This document shows positions 31,606-42,451 of a stretch of 64,000 bases of DNA, piece by piece. Within the stretch, counting starts at the first letter, position 1, and every line of letters begins with the position of its first letter. The notes under the pieces were generated by a model. That model worked only from the letters and a program-made list of their open reading frames with translations, had not been told where the DNA came from and made no database searches. The stretch lies in the NCBI GenBank assembly GCA_035222895.1, contig JAVYIG010007877.1, forward strand, positions 32,064 through 96,063, read 5' to 3'. The DNA is from Strongylocentrotus droebachiensis. Taxonomy: Eukaryota; Echinodermata; Echinoidea; Camarodonta; Strongylocentrotidae. Both the position numbers and the translations under genes were made by a program.

Positions 31606-32116
31606 TTTAAAGATGGGACCAGTATGGGAACGATAGTGCATTTCGGATATTATATGAATGATTTTCTTCTGCAATAGTGTAAGCTTTTGTATTTTGTACT
31701 TGCAGGAATTCGCCCAAACAAGATTACAGTAAGAAAAATATGGAAGTATAAGAGCACAATATAACATACGTAGAATGTGATTGGGCAAGAGATGTTTGAG
31801 TCTGGATATAATGCCAATGTTTTTGGACACTTTACTTTCAACTTTGCTATTGCTTTTGGCTGTTGCAATAACACATATTAAAGACACTCCTAACAATAGC
31901 AACTAACAACTCTAACACACATGGGTAAGCATTACGTCTAAGATTGAAAGGACAACTGGGCTCCTACCAAGATGTAATAAACGAAATGGAGATTTGGTAT
32001 GATGACGAAAGCCCCCGCAGTATAGTAATTGCCATTAGCCCGCTTGGTGACCATGTGGTAAAAAAAATACTCCCTAGGGAGTGAATATGGTGCACATTGT
32101 GCGTGAATGAATCCGG

Positions 32117-32507
32117 TAAAAGATAAAATTGAGTTCTGGTCAAGCGATTGCATTGTGAAATAAACGTTGTGGAATCGATCAGAAAAGGTTGACCATCTAG
32201 CCAATAAGTATTGGTGTGTACTGCAAGGTTCTGGAATCATCAAAATGATAAGAAATTTGGCCCAGTGTTGGTAAAGTTACAAGCACTGTACACAGAATGA
32301 TGTATATGGGACTACACGAATATGTGGCGTAAAAATCCATCCCGACTTCTTTTTAGGTTACATGCCATATTTAGATATTAAGGCATATGAAGAACCCTGC
32401 TTTTCAGGGAACATTTGTTATCTGATGTTCTTCCACACTTGCATGATACAATGATAACGCTCACAAATTATTCTTCATCTCTTCCCAGAACTCAACCTTC
32501 TCTTTAA
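32117..32507. mobile_element. TTAA MITE, copy a
   Basis: The left end is AAAGATAAAATTGAGTTCTGG; the right end is CCAGAACTCAACCTTCTCTT followed by TTAA. The copy at 35377-35770 is the same sequence in reverse orientation. It interrupts a stretch that is continuous in unit A near 18560. Confidence 0.7.
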
Positions 32508-32983
32508 CTCTTTTCTTACTGGAACCGGGTGGTCCCTGTTTTTATACGCATATGAGAATAAGAGAATTCAGTAGTCAAAGGGGTGACGGCATTTTGTATT
32601 GAGCGCCATGTAAATCTAGATTTACTATTATTATTATTTGTTCATCACATAATCTCTGCCGTTAATTGCTCCGCAGTCACCTTCCAAGACTAAATGAACT
32701 TAAACTCTGGACCAGTCACTACGTAGCTTTCACCATGATCCCTAAACCTAACCATAAACCGGAATGAACCCGGATAAATTTTCGCCGAAGCAAGTGGTGG
32801 TTTATAGTCGCGTCGCGAATACCATGAGCGAATTTTCTCAGCTTTCCTTTCTTTTGAAGTAAAATTGCTAGTCCATACGGTCCATCTAACGAAACAGAAA
32901 TTAACTAATATTAGACATTGTAAGTGGCATGTCAATGATAATTGCGCATCATTCAAAAGCACTGGCCACTATAGTGCACGAGT

Positions 32984-33970
32984 TCAGTGTCTGCTCGTAC
33001 ACTGTATTAAGTCTACAATCGATCTGATCTCCTTCATCAAAGCATCTCTGTAAGCCTTCTTGGTCACTAAACCTATCATATTTCCGAAAGTCTGGCAAAG
33101 GAACAACCACCAGACAATCGCTGTTATTGCATAAGAGATGCGTTTTGATCCAGCACTAACTATCATCCAAATTGCTAGGGGACTCCATGTTAGAACAAAC
33201 CACCCGACCGTTATAACAGTTACACACAGCGCCCTCTTTATTGACCCGATCTTTACGAAGATACCTTGCCCTTGGTGGAGATGTAGCGCTCCAGCCAATT
33301 CCTGAGCACGAATCTTCTGAGCATGGTTGTAGGTGACGATCAAAAGCCTGATATACACTGAGATAAAAACGACACTTGGGGTTACCATACCAAGTATCAA
33401 AAGAGAAAAACCTGCCAATCTGCTGCTACTCTCTTTTTGTGCGACGTAACATATTCCTGAAGACATCTCTAAGACTTTCATCCATGTGATACCGATAAGA
33501 AGCATGCCTATGGAAATCGGTATGGTTGCAAAGATACAGAACCACATTTTTAAATCAGTCATAGCGGCAGTATACCTGTAAGGCATAATGATGGATAAGA
33601 GACGATTCCCATTTTGCAAGCCATAAAGCGCATTATTGTAGACCGAGATGAGTACAACAAACCAAGCACTCCCGATGCAGTATATGTTTCTCAGATTCCA
33701 TGACTGATTGACAATCAGAGGGACCGTAAGTACGAAGCTCACTGCCAGTAAGATGTCACAGACAGCGTGAACTGTAAAGATAATTCTGCTGGATTTCGGC
33801 ACATCCTGGAGGGACCGAATAGTTCTGAAATGTGCAATGTTACGACAGATCGACACTATGGAGGTGAGACTTATTACGGAGGCGTAGATTATTCTAGAAT
33901 ACACAGGAACAGAGGTATTAATCCAAGAATTAGGTAATGTATTGTTCCAGTAAGAAACGTTTCTATCCAT
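32984..33970 (-). CDS. GPCR family member 2, single exon
   Basis: 328 residues when started at the methionine at 33970 (MDRNVSYWNNTLP), which aligns with the start of member 1; the frame stays open to a methionine at 34012. It keeps the same seven helices, Asp in TM2 (VHAVCD), the TM3/loop-2 cysteines, NRL at the DRY site, and AQKIRAQELAGALHLHQGQG in loop 3. TM7 reads CQTFGNMIGL. Compared with member 1, the 52 changes gather in the N-terminus, TM4-loop 2-TM5 and TM7, while loop 3 differs at one residue. It sits in duplication unit B with its own upstream region copied. Probably functional; ligand unknown. Confidence 0.87.
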   Translation of the reverse strand: MDRNVSYWNNTLPNSWINTSVPVYSRIIYASVISLTSIVSICRNIAHFRTIRSLQDVPKSSRIIFTVHAVCDILLAVSFVLTVPLIVNQSWNLRNIYCIGSAWFVVLISVYNNALYGLQNGNRLLSIIMPYRYTAAMTDLKMWFCIFATIPISIGMLLIGITWMKVLEMSSGICYVAQKESSSRLAGFSLLILGMVTPSVVFISVYIRLLIVTYNHAQKIRAQELAGALHLHQGQGIFVKIGSIKRALCVTVITVGWFVLTWSPLAIWMIVSAGSKRISYAITAIVWWLFLCQTFGNMIGLVTKKAYRDALMKEIRSIVDLIQCTSRH

Positions 33971-34790
33971 GTTGTTCGCGGAGAGACTTTCAGGTGAAAG
34001 TTCTAAAATCAATTGATCAGTTATAGCAAAGAGATATCATTTTGAATTACCTGTATGCATTACAGGCAATGTAATTTTATTAGTTAATCGAGGCAAACCT
34101 GACAAGAAATCTTCAAGGCAAAAAATGAGTGTCGATGTTCTTAGCCCTCCGTCCTCAGTACAGCGGCGACAATATAATTGCAATGAAGGCTACATGGGAA
34201 TTACTTTCTTGGAAAACACCGGAGACGCTTTGGGTCGTTTACGAAAGGTAGAGCATCCATTCCTCCTCATTTTACGCACCTTTACTTAACGAATGTACAT
34301 GTAAATGAGAACATATTTCTTGATGCCTCTTAATGTTTACTTTTTTTAACAGATTTTACAGAAGTTCCAATGTGTACTTCAATATTTCGCGGTGGTTAAA
34401 CAATGTTTAGGAGTTTCAACTTCATACAACTTTGTTCCATAGTTTACCCCTCCGTTGATACATACAATGATGTGCACATATTGTTATTCAATATCACCAC
34501 CAAGAGAACCCGTACTAAAAGTTGCTATAGATGTGATTGCCTTTCATCAAACGTCACACGCCCAAATACTATTTACTCTTGCTGCTGCTGGCGGGAATTG
34601 TATTTTGTATAATGGTTATTAACGCCGACCGTAATTTCACGATCGTTTAATTAAGTGGTGATGACGTAAAGCGATAGTGATACCGTTAGTAGACAAGCAA
34701 TAAGAGCTATTGTCGTGTCACCAGGCACTGACATCTTATGATAGGCTGCAAATAATACTGTCTCCTTGATTGACGTTGAGTTGTACAAAT
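33971..34790 (-). promoter_or_regulatory. upstream region shared with GPCR member 1
   Basis: Alignable with 20114-20900 up to the TA run near 34795. It presumably contains the duplicated promoter; individual sites were not resolved. Confidence 0.4.
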
Positions 34791-34802
34791 TGTATATATA
34801 TA

Positions 34803-35011
34803 AGGCCGAACAAATGATGTTGTATTGCCCTTTAGGTGCCAAAAAATGGGTCGAACGGAAATCTGTTCCTTTTTTTTTGTACTCCTTCTTTGGGCTGATA
34901 TTTCTAAATTTTGAATGCTTTAGTACAACTTTTTTTTAAAGCCGATCGTAGATTTCAAGAATTTGGGGCCTGTCGCAAAGGGCAATACAACATCTTTCTT
35001 TTTTTGGCCTA
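34803..35011. mobile_element. 209-bp inverted-repeat element
   Basis: GATGTTGTATTGCCCTTT (34816-34833) is mirrored exactly by AAAGGGCAATACAACATC (34977-34994), with AGGCC outside on the left and GGCCT on the right. Non-coding, absent from unit A. Confidence 0.75.
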
Positions 35012-35162
35012 AGGATGACACGCAACAATTTGAAGCGTTCAATGTATTCAGGGTATAGGAATATGTCTATAAGCACAAACATATATTATATATATATATA
35101 CATATATAAAAGTGCGAGAATTCTCAACTCTGACATAACAACGGGTGTTCCAGAATATGTAA

Positions 35163-35330
35163 GCGTGAAGAAAAAGGTCTAGGAACGTGAGATGTAGCTG
35201 TACTTTACATAAACACACCGACAACCCAACACACAAGCAAGAACCTGAAGAAGGCCTCACAAGCCGAAAGCTCGTAATAAACTTGTAAAGTACAGCTACG
35301 CTTCACGTTCCTAGACCTTTTTCTTCACGC
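35163..35330. repeat. inverted repeat with a degenerate hammerhead-like loop
   Basis: Arms 35163-35209 and 35284-35330 match at 44 of 47 positions (GCGTGAAGAAAAAGGTCTAG at the outer end, TGTACTTTACA at the inner end). The loop contains CTGAAGA (35245-35251), a GGC/GCC stem, GAAA and GCTC, the order of a hammerhead core with G-C as its short stem III. Stem I pairs poorly (only about 2 bp), so catalytic function is doubtful. TA repeats flank both sides. Confidence 0.65.
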
Positions 35331-35376
35331 CTATATATATATATACATATATATATATGTGTATATATTCCTGCCC

Positions 35377-35770
35377 TTAAAGAGAAGGTTGAGTTCTGGG
35401 AAGAGGTGAAAAATAATTTGTGAGCGTTATCATTCTTATTATGCTAGTGTGGAAGAACATCAGATAAGACATGTTCCCTGAAAAGCATGGCTCTTCAAAT
35501 GCCTTCATATTCTAAATATGTCATGTAACATCGTAAAAATCCGAAGTAGGATTTTTACGCCACGTGTTCGTGTAGTCCCATATACATCTTTCTGTGTACA
35601 GTGTTTGTAACTTTACCAAGACTTGGTCAAATTTCTTATCATTTTGAAGATTCCAGAGCCTTGCAATACACACAAATTCTTGTATGCTAGATGATCAACC
35701 TTTTCTGGTCGATTCCACATCGTTTCTTTCACAATGCAATCACATGACCAGAACTCAACTTCATCTTTAA
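35377..35770. mobile_element. TTAA MITE, copy b (reverse of copy a)
   Basis: TTAA precedes AGAGAAGGTTGAGTTCTGG (35377 on), and CCAGAACTCAACTTCATCTT precedes TTAA (ending 35770). The interior is the complement of 32117-32507, including GATTTTTACGCCAC and ACACTGTACACAGAA-type stretches. Confidence 0.75.
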
Positions 35771-37552
35771 TCCAGTTTAAAGGCAGCCAAAGGTGCTTGC
35801 ATTATCTAATATCCTTATTCAGAGTGTACTTTCTTTAATTTAAAGAGAGAAAAAAAGAAAATGAATACAATATGATTATTAAAACATAATTTTACGCATC
35901 CAGGATTAATCTCCGAGGTATTTGTTTCTTCGTCTTTTTTTGTCATTTTTATTATGTTTGTTCTTGTTTTGATCTGTATCATTTTGCTCTTAATTATTTC
36001 CGCTGTTTTATTTTTCTTGTCATGATTGTATTTAGTTTTTTTCTCCATAAATCTCATTATTCAACCTAAAAGACCTGTTCAATCTGTATAATTATAATCC
36101 ATGCTGCAAGTTGAACTCAAGATTACTGATAAACGAGAACGGGGTGAGGCATTCTTATAGACTAACATCCCATAAGATCGACTATGTCAATATCATGATC
36201 CCTCTGTAAAGTCAGAGGGCCCACAAGAACGACATGTAGGACTGACAATCTTGTGAGTTGTCGGTTTTGTCCTGGTTTATCCAATGAGTAGGAAGGCGAA
36301 ATGTCGGGGGAATCTCTTTGATTTGTTTGTGGATTACTTCTAAAAAATAGGTAAGTATATCTTTTTGTTATATTCCATTTAATCTTACCGCGAAACAAAT
36401 GAAATTTTAAAATACTTGTATTTCGGAGCATGTGTGTACCTTAATAAATGTTGAACATTATTTTATCGTTCATCTGATTCATTTAATGAAAATGATTAGT
36501 CATTGTTCATGCATGTTCTTAAATTCCTAAATGAAATGATAACAGATATCACACACACGTTGACTATTGAAATCTTATCAACATCTTCCCAATATGATTT
36601 GAATAGCAAAACTAGTGTCTAACATTGCCTTGGCAATTAATATATTATTTTAGCATGATGTTGTGGGACCCTTTAATTGATTGTCAATTTGAAACCATCT
36701 CATAAAGGATCCGATTATACTGTATATATGCATATAGGGACTCTGAAAGTAATAAACGAAATAAAAATAATGAAAACATAAAGACACCGGAGCATTGAAT
36801 TATGATTCTGGAAAACATTTATTAATTCATATAAATACAATTTTCCTTTATGATTATTTTAATAAATTTAATTTGTACAAAAATTTATTTTGTTTCAAAT
36901 ATTTAAGATGACAAACATATATTTGTTCAATTGGTTCAAGAATTACGTACATTTTTATTCAGAAGGAAACGTACTACTTATATACATTGTTTATATTTAT
37001 TACATATATTTAAGATGACAGAAATATATATTTTTTCAATTAGCTCAGGAACTAAGTACATTTTTATCAAAAAGGATAGGGAGGTTCTAAACCACACTAT
37101 AAAAAGAAGGTAGTGCAAATGAAGAACGACACGTGTTACTTATTCACATTATTATTACATTTTAAGAAAGAAGGTGAAATTCACTTTTGAAATAAAGAAG
37201 AAATGCATTTATACCTCGAAGATAAGTTAGTGGGTACACACGTAACTCGTCTTGGGCAAAAACATGCTGCAGGGAGCAGTTGGTTTCCACAGCTTACGTT
37301 TAATTTTTCTCTTAGAATCAGAGGAAACATGAGCTAATTAAATACCTATTTCCATACAATCTGCTGAGTTTGGTCGATGGAAATTTTGTTTTGTGTGTGT
37401 TAGGAAAATGAAGCAAAACGAAATACCAACGATGGCTTCAAATTTATAGTAAACATCTATGACCATCACATAGTTACTAATCGATTTTGCATTCATTATA
37501 TTTTATTTTTAGTTTGTATTATTTTGTACATAAACTGTCATCATCAGAGTGC
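35771..37552. other. intergenic part of unit B
   Basis: The portion from about 36540 aligns with unit A (21100 onward). The portion 35800-36500 has no counterpart in A and shows no recognisable gene. Short low-complexity minus-strand ORFs at 35815-36057 and 36162-36431 were not accepted. Confidence 0.35.
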
Positions 37553-37907
37553 TTAAAGGCATAGACCAATTCCAGTTGTGGAATCGATCAGAAAAGGTTG
37601 GTCATCTAGCATATAAGTATTGGTGTGTACTGCAAGGTTCTGGAATCATCAAAATGATAAGAAATTTGGCCAAGTCTTGGTAAATCTACAAGCACTGTAC
37701 ACAGAAAGATGTATATGGGAACGCGATATCTATCCAGTCCGGATAGATATAATAATTTACCAAATATATCATTTATTAGGCGGTTTCCCGGCAAAATTTG
37801 TATCATCACGTATTAGTCAAAACATATTCTTCCACATGATTGGTAATAAGAGCTTCCATTTCATTTTTTGAGAGGGGGGCGTTTCCAAAACTGGTCTATA
37901 CCTTTAA
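37553..37907. mobile_element. TTAA MITE, copy c (related interior, different ends)
   Basis: The ends are AGGCATAGACCAATT and, reversed, AGGTATAGACCAGTT, each next to TTAA. About 145 bp inside (37576-37720) match copy a at 32168-32310 (GTGGAATCGATCAGAAAAGG, GGTTCTGGAATCATCAAAAT). It therefore shares an interior with copies a and b but carries different terminal repeats. Confidence 0.7.
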
Positions 37908-38162
37908 GAAATAATAACAATGTATAGGGAAAAGGAACATCATGATTAAAGAATTTGGTTTTTATATATATGATATTACTACAATCCTCTTTAAAGGTAC
38001 TATGTCCCTTTTGCAGGCCAAAAAAATGAAAAGGTTAAATTCCAACGGCATTTGAAATACTATTTAGAACTTCCCTAAAAAAAGTGGGGCTTTAAAATGT
38101 CTTTAAGTGGGAAAATAACGACTAATAGTTGTCGAATCGACTTAGGAGCTATATTTGTACGC

Positions 38163-39143
38163 TCATCTGGTTTTGCATCGCAAATGCAATATGATCTTTT
38201 GTATTTCGTTCATAAGCGAATTTTTGTAAGACTTCTTAAGCAGCAAACCTATCATATTCCCGAACGTTTGGCACAGAAACATCCACCAAGCAATCATTGC
38301 TACAGCATAATGGAGATGTGAAACGTTTGAGTCTAAGATGTGCCAAATACCCAGGAGAAGCCCTGTTAGTGCAAACCATCCAACTGTTACAATGGTTACG
38401 AACAGCGCCCTCTTTATTGACCTGATCTTAACAAAGATACCTTGTCCCTGGTGAAGGTTGGGTGCTCCAGCGAATTCCTGGGCGTGAATCTTCTGGGCAT
38501 GTCTGTATGTGATAGTCAACAGCCAGATGTATACAAATATGATCAACGCACTAGGTACAAGCACACCAGATATCATGAAATTAAGTCCCGATAATTGTCC
38601 TTTTGGCTTCTGATCCAGATAACATATTCCTGCAGGCATCTGATAAATCCCCATCCTAGGAATGTTTGAAAGAAACATCACGTTAAATACCAAAATTGTC
38701 CCGAGAGTACAAATCCATATCTTTACATTGCTCATACACGCAGTATATCTGTAAGGCATGACAATGGACAACAGACGATTTAGATGTTGCAGGCCATACA
38801 GGGCGATAGCAAAGATAGAAAACATTGCAGTGAACCAACTGCTTATGTTGCAGTACATTGACCTGGAGCTCCAAGAGTCACTCAATATTAAAGGGATCGT
38901 GAATCCAAAGCTCATTGCGAGACCTACGTCGCAAATTGCGTGAACCTTGAAGATAATTATGTTGGTCATCGGCAAATCCTCGAGGAAGCGTATAGTCCTG
39001 AAGTGTGCAGTATTCAGAAAGATCGAAAGTACTGAGGTAAGGCCTATAGTGAAGGCATACATAACTGCGGCGGGTAAAGGAATATATTCACCAGCGCAAG
39101 AGGTATGGGTTGTGACGTTCTTGCAGGAGTTGTTCAAATCCAT
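38163..39143 (-). CDS. GPCR family member 3, single exon
   Basis: 326 residues when started at the methionine at 39143 (MDLNNSCKNVTTH), which gives the same short N-terminus as the other members. The frame is open to 39278, but the extra 45 residues (MCADLQCQLL...) match nothing in the family. TM1 has FLNTAHF, TM2 VHAICDVGLAMSFG, and the TM3 end is HLNRLLSIVMPYRYTA (NRL at the DRY site). Loop 2 has GICYLDQK, loop 3 AQKIHAQEFAGAPNLHQGQG, TM6 VTVGWFALTGL, and TM7 CQTFGNMIGLLLKKSYKN. It is clearly more diverged from members 1 and 2 than they are from each other. Confidence 0.86.
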   Translation of the reverse strand: MDLNNSCKNVTTHTSCAGEYIPLPAAVMYAFTIGLTSVLSIFLNTAHFRTIRFLEDLPMTNIIIFKVHAICDVGLAMSFGFTIPLILSDSWSSRSMYCNISSWFTAMFSIFAIALYGLQHLNRLLSIVMPYRYTACMSNVKIWICTLGTILVFNVMFLSNIPRMGIYQMPAGICYLDQKPKGQLSGLNFMISGVLVPSALIIFVYIWLLTITYRHAQKIHAQEFAGAPNLHQGQGIFVKIRSIKRALFVTIVTVGWFALTGLLLGIWHILDSNVSHLHYAVAMIAWWMFLCQTFGNMIGLLLKKSYKNSLMNEIQKIILHLRCKTR

Positions 39144-41476
39144 CTTGCAAGTTTGTGTTGGCTGAGTAATAGACAAAGGGTTCCAGAAAGTACAGATATG
39201 ACTATTCACGTTTGCGCCGTGTGCCTTCAAAATTTGAACGTCCTCAAGCAGAAGTTGGCATTGCAGATCAGCACACAAGCTCGATCGTCGAAGAATGGTA
39301 GAAAGTGTTTTTTACAGACACATGATATTTCGAAATTCCATTTTGTTCAACCGAGAAAAGTCGACAATCTTAAATCTGTACGCCGTAGCGGAAAGGGGGG
39401 TTCTTCAAGTCTGATAAAACGCTTGCAAGCTTTCCTGTGACATTATTGAGCCTAAATTTTGCCTGCAGTGGGATAATATTGCTTTAAAAAAGACGTTCAA
39501 ATATATTCCTTAAAAGTGAGAATCCTCCGCTTCGTATCTTGTCAGTTTTTCCACCGATGTTACCCATTATGTATAACTCGAATCCAATTGTAGATAAGTC
39601 ATTATTGTTTATTATGACAATGGTAAATAATCTTCCTACATAAGTAAATATTGTAGGATAAGATGAAAGGCAATATAAAATACCAAATGCTTATTTTACA
39701 GTTCAAAATCAGCGTTCCAATTACAAAATACATTCATTCTTAAATTTGACACTGCGTAAAATGTCTAATTGCTACCTTGAAAACCCATTTCAGTGAAAGA
39801 TTCCGCTTTAAACAAGCGAATAAAATGAGGCCGATATAAAGCACATGCCTTATACCCTGAGCGTAGATTTTAAATGATGGATTGATGGAGAAGTGGTATT
39901 GTGAAAGCCGCAATTAGATATTAGCGCTAAAAGGCTGGTTTCGTTCGCTTCGTCAATTTATCAGTTTTATTTTGTATTGGTTCACTAGGATGATTGATAC
40001 CGGCTATGTACCAGTATGATGGGATATTGAACGAGTTAGAACCATCTCCTCCATTACACGAGGCCTCATTCTTGGTGGGGGTGTGGCGTGTGTGGGCGTG
40101 TGTACGTTTGGTGTGTGTTGTGTGCTAAATCTAAAACAAGACTGTTGCATTCTAAAATGGCTCTCAATCACGTACCATGTTTACACCATGAAGTAAGTTG
40201 AGCATGTCATTTCGTTTTCGCTCAATCTAATATCATTGATTAATGGTATATTCTTGACTAGCAACCCTTAAAGTGAATCGGTAACATTGTTGAAGGTTGA
40301 TGAAAAAAAATTGGATAATTTTTGTATAAAATGATACTTATTATATTCCTTTTACTGTATTAAGCCTCTGACATGCAAAAAATCATGAAAAAATTCTCAA
40401 ACCACAAAGATATCTATGGTTTTCTTTGAAGGTGTCACTATGCAACACCCTCTTACAGTGATTAACAGTAAATTCTCCCAACCCATTTTGAATTTTTCCA
40501 ACCGTTTTTCCATGAAAGAAAGACATAAAACTGTCTGGAATGGCAAATAGAGCCAATTTATTGCTTTGTGACAATTTATATTCAACTAGAGTGTAATTAA
40601 ATTGTAATAATATAGTTGGCAGAATTAAAGAATCGATCAGATCAGTTTTTTCCCAATTTGTATCATTAATAATGGTCCGTTTTCACTAAAATTTTCAGAT
40701 TATCTTTAATGGTACATCTAGCATTGAAGTCACTACCTTAACATCACTCCCTGTTATCTGAGCAATGTTACCAAGTCCCTTTAATGGAAGATTGACAGAG
40801 ATTACACAATAATAAAGATTGAATGAAAAGAAGATGGTGACATATTTCTAGACACATAAACACTATTGGGCCCAGGTATTGTTTTAAATATTATTATTGC
40901 TTCAATCTTCTGTCATGTGAAAATGTATTGATATTACAATTATGCCATGGTAAAATGGAAAGCTAGACAGAAAGAGAAAGAGAGACTGTAACGAAAAATC
41001 AGTATTGTTTATGATATCATTATTTTTTATTTTTATTATACCGGTTAGTATTACAGTCATGTATTGTAGCATTGTTATTTGTGCTCGAGTCATATTTCCT
41101 CATGTCAAGTTTGTGTAGAATAAAGCAGACAATAGGCATTTACTTTTATATTCAGGTTTGATTAATTGATTAATACATTTATCTTTTCTTTTTTTCCTTC
41201 AAAAGTCCACTCCCACGACATTCTTTTTTAAATCCAAAATTATGAAAAAGGTACATTTCAATCTCTGACAGACAGCTTTCTCATTCAAAAAATCCGATGT
41301 GACTATTTTTGGTATTCATGTAATTTATAACGGTTTTTCAATGACTTTATACTCCACATATTTAGAACTATTTATCGTATCCTGTAACAGGTACTTTCTT
41401 CCAAGATTTTTAAGAGGATTTTATCGTATCGTGGGGCCTTTAGCTGTCTCACTGCAGTCATTATAATATGTTAGGC
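39144..41476. other. intergenic DNA between GPCR members 3 and 4
   Basis: About 2.3 kb, AT-rich, with GTGTGTG-type sequence at about 40078-40125. The short ORFs show no domain. Nothing is recognised. Confidence 0.35.
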
Positions 41477-42451
41477 TCAGTTTGGCCTTTTGCACTGCAT
41501 TACAACTATCAATGGTCTCACCTTTTTCATCATAGCATTCCTGTAGGATTGCTTAAATGCTAGAATGAGGGGATTCCCAAAGGTCTGACACAGGAACATC
41601 CAGAATATAAACATTGTAACTCCATAATGGATACTGATATTCATTGTGGTTACCACCAACCAAATCTGTAAGGGACCCCACGTTGTGGCAAACCAGCCGA
41701 TCGTTACAATAGCCATACGCAGCGCCCTCTTGATTAACCTGATCTTACCGAAGACCGTGTTGCCATTCTGCAGTTGGGGCGCCCCTATCAGCTCCTGGGC
41801 ATGGATCTTCCTTGCATGTCTGTAAGTTACGATCAAGAGCCAGATGTACAATGATACAAGGAATACGTATGGTCCCTCAATTCCAACGATTAGAAGAGCA
41901 GGAATTTGGTTTACATTTTGAGTCATCCAGCAGAATCCGGTAGATGTCTTCAAAAACTTGACAGCGCTGACGTTTCCTAAAAAAAATAGTAAATTTACCA
42001 AAAAGGACGTAGCTATAACGATGCATAGTTTGACCTTAGTTATAGCTGCCGTATACCTGTATGGCATAACTATAGATAATAGTTGATCCATGTGTCGTAG
42101 GCCGGTCAGTGTGATGCAGTTGAAAGAGAAAATGGTAAAACTACCACCGTTTACGTAGCAGTATATGTGTCTCATGTACCATGAGTCCCAGAGCATCAGA
42201 GGAACCATGAATCCGTAGGTTACTGCAAGCATCATATCACAAATGGCATGCACTCTAAAGATGGTTCTGCTAGGTATCGTCATGTCTTCTACTGATGGAA
42301 TAGTCATAAAATGCACAGTGTTTAGACAGAGCGAGGCCAGTGATGTAAGGCCTATAATGGAGGCATAGATGACTGCATGATGTAGGGGAACAGTTGGGTC
42401 GGTAGAGGATATGAAAGATGTATTGTTACCCAAGGATTCATTTACTGCCAT
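41477..42451 (-). CDS. GPCR family member 4, single exon
   Basis: 324 residues when started at the methionine at 42451 (MAVNESLGNNTSF), preferred because it gives the family N-terminus length; the frame is open to 42472. Glycosylation sites are NES and NTS. TM2 has VHAICDMMLAVTYG, and loop 2 GFCWMTQ. The TM3 end reads HMDQLLSIVMPYRYTA, so the conserved arginine of DRY is glutamine here while the acidic residue stays. Loop 3 is ARKIHAQELIGAPQLQNGNT, TM6 VTIGWFATTWGP, and TM7 CQTFGNPLILAFKQSYRN, with a proline after GN that makes it the closest of the five to NPxxY. G-protein coupling may be altered; ligand unknown. Confidence 0.86.
   Translation of the reverse strand: MAVNESLGNNTSFISSTDPTVPLHHAVIYASIIGLTSLASLCLNTVHFMTIPSVEDMTIPSRTIFRVHAICDMMLAVTYGFMVPLMLWDSWYMRHIYCYVNGGSFTIFSFNCITLTGLRHMDQLLSIVMPYRYTAAITKVKLCIVIATSFLVNLLFFLGNVSAVKFLKTSTGFCWMTQNVNQIPALLIVGIEGPYVFLVSLYIWLLIVTYRHARKIHAQELIGAPQLQNGNTVFGKIRLIKRALRMAIVTIGWFATTWGPLQIWLVVTTMNISIHYGVTMFIFWMFLCQTFGNPLILAFKQSYRNAMMKKVRPLIVVMQCKRPN

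Larger units (their letters stand above)
24556..31840 (-). mobile_element. decayed LINE inserted in unit B, itself split twice
   Basis: Both junctions carry ACTTTG (24550-24555 and 31841-31846), a plausible target duplication, and unit A shows the uninterrupted site at about 18378. On the minus strand the RT thumb reads KNIGIISRLKHLLPNHILRM from 31840, then IQKLTLLQKKIIHIISE and GPIFK. After the TTAA-flanked element it continues as QIIFLRFSDINLHQQG, then with one frameshift HTYNTRSAANIHL and FWNTLPSIL (stop at 30003). The 3' tail is (AAATAC)-like at 24556-24580. Only about 150 C-terminal RT residues remain. The second LINE (24925-29530) lies in its 3' UTR. The clade is L2/Daphne-like. Confidence 0.7.
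24453..37960. repeat. tandem duplication, unit B (contains GPCR member 2), expanded by insertions
   Basis: Unit B starts at 24453, breaks at 24555 where a LINE inserted, and resumes at 31841. Further elements not present in A lie at about 32117-32507 and across 34803-36540. Without insertions the unit would be about 6.3 kb, the distance between the two breakpoints. Confidence 0.75.

Noticed and set aside
31591..31902. Methionine start of the 103-codon minus ORF taken as a gene start
   Set aside because: The first residues are host DNA fused to a truncated LINE; the real content is an RT fragment beginning at 31840.
39144..39278. 45-residue N-terminal extension of GPCR member 3
   Set aside because: It has no counterpart in the other four receptors, while the methionine at 39143 gives the family's normal start.
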